NCBI RefSeq assembly: GCF_900109365.1
Contig: NZ_FNZR01000003.1
Coordinates: 682,001 to 746,000 of the forward strand
Direction of reading: 5' to 3'
Origin: Parapedobacter koreensis
GTDB taxonomy: Bacteria; Bacteroidota; Bacteroidia; Sphingobacteriales; Sphingobacteriaceae
DNA length: 64,000 nt
Shown: positions 10,927 through 20,118 of the stretch, piece by piece
Layout of the letters: each line of letters begins with the position of its first letter
Position numbering within the stretch: the stretch's first letter is position 1
Position numbers and translations under genes: made by a program
Notes under the pieces: model-generated
What the model was told of the DNA's origin: nothing
The model's input: the letters and a program-made list of their open reading frames with translations, nothing else
The model's database searches: none

Positions 10927-12009
10927 ATGGAACCACTTAAAGAAATGTTCAACCGCGAGTTTTATGTGAATTTTGCACATACGTTTGGTCATGTCGATAA
11001 AAACTTTCATGTGGATGCCTTTATCGATGATGTCACCCGCGATATGGATACACTTTCGTTGAATGGCCGGCTGCGCAACACATCGCTGGTACTTAAGCGG
11101 CATCTTCCGGAGGATTATAAGCGGGCCATCGCCATCCTTTATGCTGCTGCGCCGTCTTTGCCCACGGGCTACACTGCGCTGGTATTGCCCGATTATGTGG
11201 CTTTATATGGAAAACAACATTTCGATTTGTCCATGGAAGCCCTTCAGTATTTTACGACATTGGGGTCGGCAGAATTCGCTATTCGCGAATTTCTCAAAAC
11301 GGATTTGATTAAAACACTGGATGTCATGCACAAATGGGCCGACGATAGCAACGTCCATGTAAGACGATTAGCCTCCGAAGGGAGTCGACCAAGGCTCCCT
11401 TGGTCCTTTAAGTTGGCAGAAATTATTAAACAACCCACGCTTACCCAGGGTATCCTTGAAAAGTTGAACGCCGACGAAGCGCTTTATGTACGGAAATCCG
11501 TTGCCAATCACCTGAATGACCATGCGAAGGACAATGCTTCCTATATGCTCAACCTCGTTAATAGTTGGGACAAAACAAACAAACACACGTCATGGATCAT
11601 CAAACATGCCATTCGGTCGCTTATCAAACGGGGCGACAAAGATGCACTAAAGATCTTCGGTTTTGAACATGAAACATCGGTGAAGCTGCATAGCCTAACA
11701 ACGGATAAGACCTCCCTGCAATTGGGCGATTCGCTGCATTTCAACTTCGGATTAGGGAGCGAAAGCAAGCAAGCGCAGAAATTAGTCGTTGATTATGCGA
11801 TTCACTATGTCAAAGCATCCGGCTCCCGTACAAAAAAAGTATATAAGTTGAAGGAAGTAACGCTTGCACCCGGACAAACGCTTCAATTCAACAAAAAACA
11901 ACAGTTCCAAGACCTGACCACCCGTAAGCATTACGCGGGAGCGCATCTGCTGGAAATCCTTGTCAACGGAAAAGTGATGGGCTGTATAGAATTCGAGTTG
12001 AGGGCCTGA
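10927..12009 (+). CDS. alkC: AlkC-type DNA alkylation repair glycosylase with Ig-like domain
   Basis: A 360 aa protein related to AlkC, a HEAT-like-repeat DNA glycosylase that excises 3-methyladenine-type lesions without base flipping. The diagnostic AlkC segment HVRRLASEGSRPRLPW is at about residues 143-158, inside an alpha-helical repeat region (about 1-260). The last 95 or so residues are beta-rich and Ig-like (from LHSLTTDKTSLQLGDSLHF to the end), as in the AlkC subgroup whose tail helps grip DNA. The ATG is preceded by TATTTTTA, one base off the -7 consensus, only five bases upstream, so the transcript may have almost no leader. Monocistronic; no ada-like gene is near. Confidence 0.87.
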   Translation: MEPLKEMFNREFYVNFAHTFGHVDKNFHVDAFIDDVTRDMDTLSLNGRLRNTSLVLKRHLPEDYKRAIAILYAAAPSLPTGYTALVLPDYVALYGKQHFDLSMEALQYFTTLGSAEFAIREFLKTDLIKTLDVMHKWADDSNVHVRRLASEGSRPRLPWSFKLAEIIKQPTLTQGILEKLNADEALYVRKSVANHLNDHAKDNASYMLNLVNSWDKTNKHTSWIIKHAIRSLIKRGDKDALKIFGFEHETSVKLHSLTTDKTSLQLGDSLHFNFGLGSESKQAQKLVVDYAIHYVKASGSRTKKVYKLKEVTLAPGQTLQFNKKQQFQDLTTRKHYAGAHLLEILVNGKVMGCIEFELRA

Positions 12010-12228
12010 TCAAGTTTTCACGCTTTTTCGTATGCAGCCTTAAGTGGTGCAATATTGAATGGCTTATTCCGCCAATTTTGGAATCCCTGAAAATTGACGT
12101 ATCGTTCCTTTGGTGCTTTGCAAAAAAAATAGCATATTTAGTTCCGTTTTCGGATCACGTGTAATTCGGCAATAGGCTGTATCGCGTATTGATCATTTTT
12201 TGACCATTATAGATTACAACACATTGTT

Positions 12229-13362
12229 TTGAAATTAGCTATTGTTAAAGAAACCAAAACCGCCGAAAGCCGGGTGGCCATTACGCCGGACGTGGTGAAA
12301 TCACTGGTTAAGGCAGGATTCACCTGTCTGATAGAAAGCAGCGCAGGTATGGCCTCAGGCTTTGGCGACCATGCGTATGAACAAGCGGGTGGCGCCATCG
12401 TTGCAGATAAGGCCACATTGCTCCAGCAGGCAGACGCATTGCTCAAAGTCAACGCCCCTACATTCGAAGAGCTGGAAGCGCTACGCGAAGAAAGCGTGAC
12501 CATCTCTTTCCTGTATGCTTATACCGTGCCTGATCTGGTGAATCACTGTCTCCGCAGACGGATATCGGCTTTTGCCATGGATGCAGTACCCCGTATATCG
12601 AGGGCGCAAAAAATGGATGCGCTGAGTTCACAGGCCAATCTTGCAGGTTATAAGACGGTCATCCTCGGGGCCAATGCTTTGGGAAAGATTTTTCCACTGA
12701 TGATGACCGCCGCGGGAACGATTACTCCCGCAAAAGTACTGATTTTTGGGGCGGGGGTGGCCGGATTGCAGGCTGTTGCCACAGCCAAGCGGCTTGGTGC
12801 CGTTGTGGAAGTGACTGATGTGCGTCCCGAAACCAAGGAACAGGTCGAGTCTTTGGGCGGTAGGTTTATCCAAGTGGAAGATGGTGGTGTACAGACCGAA
12901 GGCGGCTATGCCAAAGCGGTTTCCGACGAGTATCTCCAGAAACAAAAAGACTTGGTGGCCAAACATGTGGCCGAAGCCGATCTGGTCATTGCCACGGCGC
13001 TCGTCATCGGCAAAAAAGCACCCATATTGGTCACCGAAGAAATGGTCAAAACCATGAAAGCCGGATCGGTGATCGTGGACATGGCTGTTGAGTCAGGGGG
13101 CAACTGTGCATTGAGCGAATATGGTAGCACGGTGGTTAAACACGGTGTCACCATCATCGGGGAAGCAAATCTACCGGCCCTGCTGCCCGTCAATGCCAGT
13201 GAATTGTATGCCAGGAATATCAGCACACTTTTACTCCATTTGGCCGATAAAGAGGGATTCAAGTGGGAACTGGATGAGGAAATCACGAAAGGTGCGCTGA
13301 TCATCCACCGGGGAACATTGGTGCATGCATTTACCAAGGAATTACTAAACAAATCGTCATGA
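12229..13362 (+). CDS. pntAA: NAD(P) transhydrogenase alpha subunit, NAD-binding part
   Basis: The soluble NAD(H)-binding part (domain I) of the proton-translocating transhydrogenase that makes NADPH from NADH at the cost of proton motive force. 377 aa, with KLAIVKETKTAESRVAITPD at the start as in alanine dehydrogenase/PntA, the Rossmann motif GAGVAGLQAVATAKRLGA near 173-190 and ending before any membrane segment, so the alpha chain is split as in many bacteria. The start is TTG at 12229; no ATG or GTG precedes the conserved KLAIVKE, so TTG is the real start. It overlaps pntAB by the four bases ATGA. The 219-base gap upstream shows no clear promoter. Confidence 0.95.
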   Translation: MKLAIVKETKTAESRVAITPDVVKSLVKAGFTCLIESSAGMASGFGDHAYEQAGGAIVADKATLLQQADALLKVNAPTFEELEALREESVTISFLYAYTVPDLVNHCLRRRISAFAMDAVPRISRAQKMDALSSQANLAGYKTVILGANALGKIFPLMMTAAGTITPAKVLIFGAGVAGLQAVATAKRLGAVVEVTDVRPETKEQVESLGGRFIQVEDGGVQTEGGYAKAVSDEYLQKQKDLVAKHVAEADLVIATALVIGKKAPILVTEEMVKTMKAGSVIVDMAVESGGNCALSEYGSTVVKHGVTIIGEANLPALLPVNASELYARNISTLLLHLADKEGFKWELDEEITKGALIIHRGTLVHAFTKELLNKSS

Positions 13363-13646
13363 CAGCAGACACCCTTATCATTTTGCTTTACATCGTTGTA
13401 TTGTCCGGCTTCATCGGCTTCGAGCTGATTTCTAAAATCCCACCCACATTGCATACCCCGCTGCTTTCTGCCACCAATGCCATTGCGGGAGTTACCATCG
13501 TAGGTGCATTACTGGCTTCCGGAGCCATGGGGTGGTCCGTCAGCAAAATGCTGGGCATCGCGGCCTTATTCTTGGCTACGATCAATGTCGTCAGTGGCTA
13601 TGTTGTCACGGATAGGATGTTGCAAATGTTCAAAAAGAAAAAATAA
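13359..13646 (+). CDS. pntAB: NAD(P) transhydrogenase alpha subunit, short membrane part
   Basis: A 95 aa membrane protein with three hydrophobic helices (about 4-20, 34-60 and 62-84), the usual size for the separate PntAB chain. The motif GFIGFELISKIPPTLHTPLLSATNAI is typical: the segment after the first helix contacts domain I and the loop HTPLMS/ATNAI is conserved. It supplies part of the proton channel with PntB. It starts inside the pntAA stop codon (ATGA) and is followed after 5 bases by pntB, so the three chains are made together. Confidence 0.95.
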   Translation: MTADTLIILLYIVVLSGFIGFELISKIPPTLHTPLLSATNAIAGVTIVGALLASGAMGWSVSKMLGIAALFLATINVVSGYVVTDRMLQMFKKKK

Positions 13647-13651
13647 CCGTC

Positions 13652-15052
13652 ATGGAAGCCACCTTGATTATATTCATACATATCGCATATTTGGTGGCCG
13701 CCATCTTATTTATTGTGGGGATCAAATTGCTCGGTAAGGCACCCACGGCGCGCAAAGGTAACGGATTGTCCATGCTCGCCATGCTCATTGCCATAGTGGC
13801 TACCTTAGCGTATCAGCAGGTCCTGAGTTACACGGAAATCGCCATCACCGTCCTTTTGGCCTCATCCATCGGCGTGTTTGCCGGCCGTAAGGTGGCGATG
13901 ACAGCCATGCCCGAAATGATCGCCCTGCTCAATGGTTTTGGTGGTCTTGCTTCGGCTTTCGTATCCATGTCCCAATATTGGCGTTTGACACAGGAAACCA
14001 ATCAGGGAATCCCGGCAGTGATGGGTATTACCGTAGCACTAAGCGTGCTCATAGGAGCGGTCACCTTTTCCGGGTCGATGGTTGCATTCGGGAAGCTTAG
14101 AGGAATTATCAACGGCCGCGCAGTGGTCTTCGCCGGACAGCATTTAATGAATGGCTTGTTACTTATCGGTGCAGTTGTCCTTTCGGTGTTCATGATTGTT
14201 GATGCAGCTTCCAGTGTATGGGTTATCAGTATGCTCGCACTCGCACTGCTGTTGGGCATTTTGGCTGTCATCCCCATCGGTGGCGCAGACATGCCCGTGG
14301 TCATCGCGCTGCTCAACTCCTACACCGGTGTTGCGGCAGCAGCGACGGGCTTCGTACTGGAAAATCAGGTGCTGATCATCACGGGTGCACTGGTAGGGAC
14401 CGCAGGGCTTATACTTACGCAGATCATGTGCAAAGCGATGAACCGGTCGTTGAAAAACGTGGTGCTGGGAGGATTTGGTCAAACGGCTTCCACTGCGGAG
14501 GATGAATCAGGTGATATCGTGATTAAAGAAGTAGGCGTTGAAGAAAGTGCCATGCTGTTTGACGCGGTATCATCCGTGATCATTGTACCGGGATACGGTA
14601 TGGCCGTAGCACAGGCGCAGCACATCGTCAGGGAATTGAGTGAGCAGCTTGAGAAGCGCGGCATATCCGTCAAATTTGCCATACATCCAGTGGCGGGGCG
14701 GATGCCCGGCCACATGAACGTATTACTGGCTGAAGCCAATATTCCGTATGACAAACTCGTGGAAATGGAGCGGATCAATGACGAGTTTGCGCAGACCGAT
14801 ATCGCACTGATCATCGGTGCGAATGACGTCGTCAATCCAGCCGCTAAAACCAATCCCAGCAGCCCAATATTTGGGATGCCCGTGCTCGATGTGGAAAAAG
14901 CACAGACTGTCATCGTTTGCAAACGCAGTATGAATGCAGGCTATGCCGGTATCGAAAATGAGCTCTTTGGCTATCCCAATTGTTTGATGCTCTTTGGCGA
15001 TGCCAAGGCGACCATTACCGAGGTGGTAGGTGAACTCAAAGGAATGGATTAG
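13652..15052 (+). CDS. pntB: NAD(P) transhydrogenase beta subunit
   Basis: A 466 aa protein combining eight or nine membrane helices (about residues 1-265, containing the proton path) and the cytosolic NADP(H)-binding domain III (about 285-466). Domain III motifs are intact: GYGMAVAQAQHIVREL, HPVAGRMPGHMNVLLAEA, GANDVVNPAA and the KRSMNAGYAGIENELF lid. Length and order match the family. Together with PntAA and PntAB it feeds NADPH to biosynthesis; the neighbouring glucokinase 23 bases downstream suggests a shared transcript with sugar entry into metabolism, but that link is only positional. Confidence 0.96.
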   Translation: MEATLIIFIHIAYLVAAILFIVGIKLLGKAPTARKGNGLSMLAMLIAIVATLAYQQVLSYTEIAITVLLASSIGVFAGRKVAMTAMPEMIALLNGFGGLASAFVSMSQYWRLTQETNQGIPAVMGITVALSVLIGAVTFSGSMVAFGKLRGIINGRAVVFAGQHLMNGLLLIGAVVLSVFMIVDAASSVWVISMLALALLLGILAVIPIGGADMPVVIALLNSYTGVAAAATGFVLENQVLIITGALVGTAGLILTQIMCKAMNRSLKNVVLGGFGQTASTAEDESGDIVIKEVGVEESAMLFDAVSSVIIVPGYGMAVAQAQHIVRELSEQLEKRGISVKFAIHPVAGRMPGHMNVLLAEANIPYDKLVEMERINDEFAQTDIALIIGANDVVNPAAKTNPSSPIFGMPVLDVEKAQTVIVCKRSMNAGYAGIENELFGYPNCLMLFGDAKATITEVVGELKGMD

Positions 15053-15075
15053 GCTTTTTTGAAATAAGAAATACC

Positions 15076-16110
15076 ATGTCATACGCACTCTATTTGCCAA
15101 AAAAACGGAACATGGACATCCAAGGACAGCAGATCCTCGCCGCCGATATCGGTGGTACTAAGACCAGCTTGGGGCTGTTTGAGGTACAGGGGGAGGCGCT
15201 TTTGCTGCTACGCGAGGCCACCTTTCCGTCCAAGGCGCATGCCACATTTGAAGAAATTGTCAAAACGTTCAGCAAGGACCTGCCTGTTCCCCCTATACTG
15301 TCTATCGGAGTTGCCGGGCCCGTTTTGGACAATGCTGTGAAGTTGACCAATTTATCCTGGGCACTTGACGGCAAGCTTTTGGAACGCGATCTTGGCATCA
15401 ACCGTGTTGTCCTCATCAATGATTTGGAGGCAACAGCCTATGGCTTGGCAGGCTTGGCGCAGGAGGATGTAGCCACGGTGTTTGACAATGGCGGGACCCG
15501 GCGGGGCAATATGGCCATCTTAGCTCCCGGTACGGGGTTGGGTGAAGCTGGCATTTTCTGGGACGGCGAGGCTTATCGGCCATTTGCTACCGAAGGCGGG
15601 CATAGTGATTTTGCACCCCGGACAGCACTTGATCTGGAATTATGGGACTACTTAAGGAGGATGAGCGATATGGTGAGCTGGGAACACGTGGTATCCGGTC
15701 CAGGCATTTACAGCATTTACTGTTTCCTACGTGATGCGAAGGGGCATAAAGAGCCCGCTTGGCTAACGGAAAATTTTAAGAATGACAGCAATCCGGCTGC
15801 AGTGATCAGCCATGCTGCGATGCGCGAGCTGGATGCTACGTGCATCATGTCGATGGAATTGTTCGTGAGCTACATGGCCCGCGAGGCTACGAGCTTAGTA
15901 CTGAAACATAAGGCCACGGGTGGTTTGTTGTTAGGAGGTGGTATACCGCCCAGGATTTTTCCGCTATTGCGCAAAGACTTGTTTCGCCAACAGTTTATCC
16001 AAAATTCCCGCATGACCGGACTGTTGCAGCGCGTACCGATAGAAGTGATATTGAACAGCAAAGCCGCACTCATTGGAGCTGCCTATTACGGGGCCTATGG
16101 GCAGTATTAA
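15076..16110 (+). CDS. glk: Glucokinase (Glk family)
   Basis: ATP-dependent glucose phosphorylation in the cytosol. 344 aa with ADIGGTKTSLGLFE (phosphate-binding loop, about 23-36), IGVAGPVLDNAVKLTNLSWALDG (glucose site, about 77-99), LINDLEATAYGLAGL with the catalytic Asp, and APGTGLGEAGIFWDG plus EGGHSDFAP (adenosine and sugar contacts). This is the Glk family, not ROK: no CXCGXXGC zinc motif is present. The start at 15076 keeps a 22-residue lead-in that Bacteroidota glucokinases usually have; Met13 at 15112 is a possible alternative. It follows pntB by 23 bases. Confidence 0.93.
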   Translation: MSYALYLPKKRNMDIQGQQILAADIGGTKTSLGLFEVQGEALLLLREATFPSKAHATFEEIVKTFSKDLPVPPILSIGVAGPVLDNAVKLTNLSWALDGKLLERDLGINRVVLINDLEATAYGLAGLAQEDVATVFDNGGTRRGNMAILAPGTGLGEAGIFWDGEAYRPFATEGGHSDFAPRTALDLELWDYLRRMSDMVSWEHVVSGPGIYSIYCFLRDAKGHKEPAWLTENFKNDSNPAAVISHAAMRELDATCIMSMELFVSYMAREATSLVLKHKATGGLLLGGGIPPRIFPLLRKDLFRQQFIQNSRMTGLLQRVPIEVILNSKAALIGAAYYGAYGQY

Positions 16111-16131
16111 TTTTTGTCCGGCCAGGTTTGA

Positions 16132-17913
16132 CTAGATCACCGCAGGCGTTATCTCCTCTTTGCGTTCGCCAATCTGTTGCCTCCACATGGCATAGTATAA
16201 CCCTTTTGTCTCGAGCAATTCGTCGTGGCTACCCGATTCCGCGATTTTCCCTTTTTCCAATACAACGATGCGGTCGGCATGCATGATGGTCGATAGGCGA
16301 TGGGCAATCATGATGGTGATGTGTTGCCGCTCAGCCGTGATATGGCGGATCGTATTGGCGATCTCTTCCTCCGTGATAGAGTCTAATGCCGAGGTGGCTT
16401 CATCAAAAATCATCAGGTGAGGTTGCCGTAGTAAGGCCCGAGCGATGGAAAGCCGCTGCCTTTCACCCCCCGATAGCTTCAGTCCACCCTCGCCAATCAC
16501 CGTGTCCAGCCCCTTGTCCGCCCGAACAAGGATGTTTTGTCCGGCTGCTTTGCGTATTACGTCCATTATCTGTTCATCCGTCGCATCCGGATTTACAAAG
16601 AGTAGGTTTTCACGGATTGTGCCCGAAAATAACTGTGTATCCTGTGTCACAAAGCCAATCTGGTGACGGAACCCATCAAAGTCTATGCGGTCGCCCCGAA
16701 AATCGTTATAGAAAATATGTCCTTCACTGGGGTGATATAGACCTACGAGCAACTTCACCAGTGTCGTCTTACCCGCACCGGAGGGGCCTACAAAAGCGAC
16801 TGTTTCCCCGCGCTTTACCTCGAAAGAAATCCCTTCCAGTGCCGGTCTGGTGGCCGATTGGTGCTGAAAGCGTACGTCTTCAAACCGTAAGCTGGTCACC
16901 GCATTTATCTTTTCGGGATTGGCTGGCTGAAACTCGGGCTTCCGGTTGAATAGATCCTGCAGGTTATTTAAGGAAGCTTCTGCTTCGCGATATGATAGGA
17001 TGATGTTGCCCAGTTCCTGTAAGGGGCCAAAGATGAAAAACGAATAGAACTGCATCATCATCATTTGCCCTACAGTGATCTGATTCCTGAACACGAAAAA
17101 CAACAATGCAAACATGATGCATTGTTGCAGGAAGTTGACGAATGTACCCTGCACAAAGCTTACTGCCCGTATGCTTTTCACCTTGCGCAGCTCCAAATTC
17201 AGGATTTTCATGGTCGTGGTATTCAGCCGCTGTACCTCCTGTTGGGTAAGCCCCAGGCTCTTTACCAATTCGATATTGCGGAGCGATTCGGTGGTGGAAC
17301 CGGCCAATGCATTCGTTTCTTTGAGGATATTTTTCTGGATAAACTTGATTTTCCTGCTCAGGTAGCTGGTCAAAAAAGCCAGTGTCACCGCGCCAATCAA
17401 GTAGATCAACGGCAGCGAAGGGCTTAGTCGAAACGATACAACTACTACGAAAACGATACCCACAATCGTGGCAAACAGCACATTGACAAAATTGGTGATG
17501 AATTTTTCGCAATCTGCCCGTACCTTCTGCAGCACGGACAGGGTTTCACCGCTGCGCTGATCTTCAAAATCCTGAAAGGGTAGCCGCAGCGCATGCCGTA
17601 GACCGTCCGTATACAGGCGGGCGCCGAATTTCTGAATGACGACATTTACGACATAATCCTGAAAGGCCTTGGCAATGCGGGATACCATGGCTACGCCAAT
17701 GATCAGCAGCAGACCGATTATTATGCCCTTAAAGAAAACGGTGTCAGCACCCTGCGCTCGGAAATCGGCAGCCCTGTTGGCATAGGGGTCAATGATCAGG
17801 TTGCCCAGAATGTATGGGTTCAGTAGGGAGAAAATCTGGTTAATGGCGGCCAGCAACAGGGCTACGAAGATGAGGCCCTTATGCCTGCTCAAGTACGATA
17901 ATAGTAATTTCAT
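16132..17913 (-). CDS. ABC exporter, fused permease-ATPase
   Basis: A 593 aa half-transporter: six membrane helices (about 1-310) and one ATP-binding domain. Walker A GPSGAGKTTL is at about 376-385, the signature LSGGERQRLS at about 476, Walker B MIFDEATSALD around 500, and the switch His in IAHRLSTI. It works as a homodimer or with another half. The resemblance is to MsbA-like/lipid and peptide exporters, but no neighbour indicates the cargo. Convergent with glk, 21 bases apart. Confidence 0.92.
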   Translation of the reverse strand: MKLLLSYLSRHKGLIFVALLLAAINQIFSLLNPYILGNLIIDPYANRAADFRAQGADTVFFKGIIIGLLLIIGVAMVSRIAKAFQDYVVNVVIQKFGARLYTDGLRHALRLPFQDFEDQRSGETLSVLQKVRADCEKFITNFVNVLFATIVGIVFVVVVSFRLSPSLPLIYLIGAVTLAFLTSYLSRKIKFIQKNILKETNALAGSTTESLRNIELVKSLGLTQQEVQRLNTTTMKILNLELRKVKSIRAVSFVQGTFVNFLQQCIMFALLFFVFRNQITVGQMMMMQFYSFFIFGPLQELGNIILSYREAEASLNNLQDLFNRKPEFQPANPEKINAVTSLRFEDVRFQHQSATRPALEGISFEVKRGETVAFVGPSGAGKTTLVKLLVGLYHPSEGHIFYNDFRGDRIDFDGFRHQIGFVTQDTQLFSGTIRENLLFVNPDATDEQIMDVIRKAAGQNILVRADKGLDTVIGEGGLKLSGGERQRLSIARALLRQPHLMIFDEATSALDSITEEEIANTIRHITAERQHITIMIAHRLSTIMHADRIVVLEKGKIAESGSHDELLETKGLYYAMWRQQIGERKEEITPAVI

Positions 17914-18033
17914 TGTTTAATGTAGTCTGCGTATAACAAGAAGCAATCGACGATAAAAAAAGGAGGCAATTTTGCGGCCATTTTCCAGTATGTCAGCTAA
18001 AATAGAAATGAACGGCCGTTTTGTCATCCCATC

Positions 18034-19173
18034 CTATTCCGTTTTGTTCCAATAGATCTTCAGGTTGTTGGTTGAGCGGCCAAATGCGATGATATCAGGT
18101 TTTCCGTCGCCGTCCATGTCTGCAATTTGGAGGCCCTCACAAGCGATACCTCCACGATCTATCCAATAGACATCCATCGCTTCCCAGTATGGGTTAAACG
18201 GCACATACAACTTGATGCCGAAGTGACCATCCTTATTTGGTTTTCGCCACCCAGCCACAATCTGGTCGCGTCCTAAATCCAACAGATCGGCCATTCCCAA
18301 CCCATGCCCTTCACTCATCTTCCGTTCGAGCACTACCCGCCCGATTTTGTCGTACACCAGCAGACTGTCGGTAAGTCCCGGTGTATAGACCGTCACCATA
18401 TTACCATGGAACGGTTCAATAGCAGCAAAAACATGAGCATTTCGGCTTGCTACGCGGCCCATGCGAGCTTCACTGATCTGCCTTCCCCGCGCCAGCCAGT
18501 CAGCAGTGTTACGCACCCAATGCCCGTCTTTAAAGAAGAAACCCATCACGCCGCCATCGCCATTGACATAAAAGACCTCCCTATCGCCATAGTCGTACAC
18601 ATCCAGATGATATACTTTTGGCATGGGCTGCGAGATAACCCGATGTTGCCATGGCATAGCTGGATCTGTCGGTTTTTCGTACGCCAATATGTTTGCGGCC
18701 TGTCTTTGACCTTCCCCGTTTCTCCCGGGATCCAGTGGCACTACAATCAACTGGCAGCTGCTGTGATTTACTTTCACCCAATGCATCCGGTACACCGCCG
18801 GGCTGTGGCGAAGTACTAGCGGTGTCCACAATTGGGTCGGATCATTCGGACGGATGAGGTAATATACGGATTCCGATCCCACAGCGATTTCTACCTTCCC
18901 ATCGCCGTCTATGTCACGGGCGGCTATACAGAAATGGTCGTATTCGGTCAGATTATCTACCATGATGAAGCGCTTCCAATCTCCATTGCGATACCAGACA
19001 AGCTGGGATTTATCAGCGAGCAAGATGTCCGGTTTGCCGTCACCATCCACATCGCCGATCGCCAGATCATGCCCAATGCTGACTTGATCATCAATGATTT
19101 CAGCAGCGAAACGAGGTTCTTTGCCAAGCAGGGAAGTGACGCCAAAAAAAGCAATCAAAGACTGGTAAAACAT
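18034..19173 (-). CDS. FG-GAP/VCBS repeat secreted protein
   Basis: A 379 aa protein with a short signal peptide (MFYQSLIAFFGVTSLLG) and at least three calcium-type repeats: IGDVDGDGKPDILLAD near the start, ARDIDGDGKVEIAVGSE about 60 residues on and IADMDGDGKPDIIAFGR near the C-terminus. These DxDxDG loops belong to beta-propeller blades. The frame is open to an upstream ATG at 19245, but a good -7 box at 19187-19194 lies between the two, so the start at 19173 is chosen. Function unknown; such proteins are often surface-bound or bind sugars and proteins. Confidence 0.78.
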   Translation of the reverse strand: MFYQSLIAFFGVTSLLGKEPRFAAEIIDDQVSIGHDLAIGDVDGDGKPDILLADKSQLVWYRNGDWKRFIMVDNLTEYDHFCIAARDIDGDGKVEIAVGSESVYYLIRPNDPTQLWTPLVLRHSPAVYRMHWVKVNHSSCQLIVVPLDPGRNGEGQRQAANILAYEKPTDPAMPWQHRVISQPMPKVYHLDVYDYGDREVFYVNGDGGVMGFFFKDGHWVRNTADWLARGRQISEARMGRVASRNAHVFAAIEPFHGNMVTVYTPGLTDSLLVYDKIGRVVLERKMSEGHGLGMADLLDLGRDQIVAGWRKPNKDGHFGIKLYVPFNPYWEAMDVYWIDRGGIACEGLQIADMDGDGKPDIIAFGRSTNNLKIYWNKTE

Positions 19174-19186
19174 AATCGAGTAAATA

Positions 19187-19194
19187 CAAAGATA
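19187..19194 (-). promoter_or_regulatory. -7 promoter box for the FG-GAP gene
   Basis: Minus-strand TATCTTTG matches the Bacteroidota primary-sigma -7 consensus TAnnTTTG and lies 13 bases before the chosen start at 19173. No clear -33 TTG/TTTG at normal spacing. Confidence 0.5.
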
Positions 19195-19343
19195 AAACTT
19201 AATGGCATCGATTTGTTGACGAAGTTTTGCTGGATACAGGAACATCCTTTAATCGCTGATTACGTGTAGCGTTTGCATGGTTTTCGACGTTTTAGAAGAA
19301 ATACTTGTCTATTCACTAATCCATTTAAACTCAATCCATCATT

Positions 19344-20033
19344 ATGAGCACTAAAGCGCTGGTTTCTCTTTTTGTTTTCATATTTATTTCCGTCAGTTGT
19401 TTTGCCCAAGTAAAATGGGATGTCAAAGCTGGGCTGAATTATTCCAACATAACAGCCAAAGACCGGGATGGAAATAAAGCAAACACATCATCACAGCCGG
19501 GGATTTATCTCGGGCTGGGAGCAGGTGTTCGCTTATCAAGCCAGTTTTCTATTCAACCTTCATTCATCTATGCAAGGCGCGGATTTAAGCAGGAGGGATC
19601 ATCCCATATTGGTTGGGGAGAAGATTTCCAGGCCAACGTATCTTACCTGGAATTGCCCGTGGATCTGCTATATAGCCCAAAAATTGGTCCCGGCAACTTG
19701 TTGTTGGCCGTGGGGCCTTACTTGGGATATGGAACTGGGGGTAAATGGAAGACGAAAGGGACGGTATTGATCGGCGATATCGTGATAGACGGAAATGGAG
19801 AAGTAGCTTTTCAAAATGATAATTCTTATGGAGGCATGAATACCTATGTTTATGCCAGACCTTGGGATTATGGAGCACATTTCAGAATTGGGTATTCGAT
19901 TTTTAACCAATACACCCTGTCGTTTGACATACAACAAGGTATAGCCGATCTGCAACCAAGATGGGCAGATTACCAGCCCAGTAGCACAGTAAGGAATCGG
20001 TCTATGGGCGTATCCGTCGGCTATAGCTTTTAG
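19344..20033 (+). CDS. PorT-like outer-membrane beta-barrel protein
   Basis: A 229 aa protein with a cleaved signal peptide (cut after SCFA, about residue 21) and alternating strands typical of the small eight-stranded outer-membrane barrel domain (PorT/OmpA-like fold): VKWDVKAGLNYSNIT at the start, GIYLGLGAGVRLSSQFSIQPSFIYARRG, YLELPVDLLYSP and the C-terminal SMGVSVGYSF ending in Phe. Such barrels are abundant in Bacteroidota and mostly uncharacterised. Divergent from the FG-GAP gene with 170 bases between. The next gene follows after 85 bases and may or may not share its transcript. Confidence 0.82.
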   Translation: MSTKALVSLFVFIFISVSCFAQVKWDVKAGLNYSNITAKDRDGNKANTSSQPGIYLGLGAGVRLSSQFSIQPSFIYARRGFKQEGSSHIGWGEDFQANVSYLELPVDLLYSPKIGPGNLLLAVGPYLGYGTGGKWKTKGTVLIGDIVIDGNGEVAFQNDNSYGGMNTYVYARPWDYGAHFRIGYSIFNQYTLSFDIQQGIADLQPRWADYQPSSTVRNRSMGVSVGYSF

Positions 20034-20118
20034 CAGATTTTGCTACTCCTTATTTTCTCACTATTTTAGCCGTTAAGAATAGTCGAAGATTGAATTTTGT
20101 AATTAAAAAAATAAGGAT

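Noticed and set aside
12628-13454. Long minus-strand open frames opposite pntAA and pntAB
   Set aside because: They are shadows of strongly recognisable transhydrogenase genes in GC-rich codon positions.
16386-16949. 187-codon plus-strand frame inside the ABC exporter gene
   Set aside because: It lies wholly antisense to the ATP-binding domain and has Pro/Ser/Arg-rich, non-protein-like composition.
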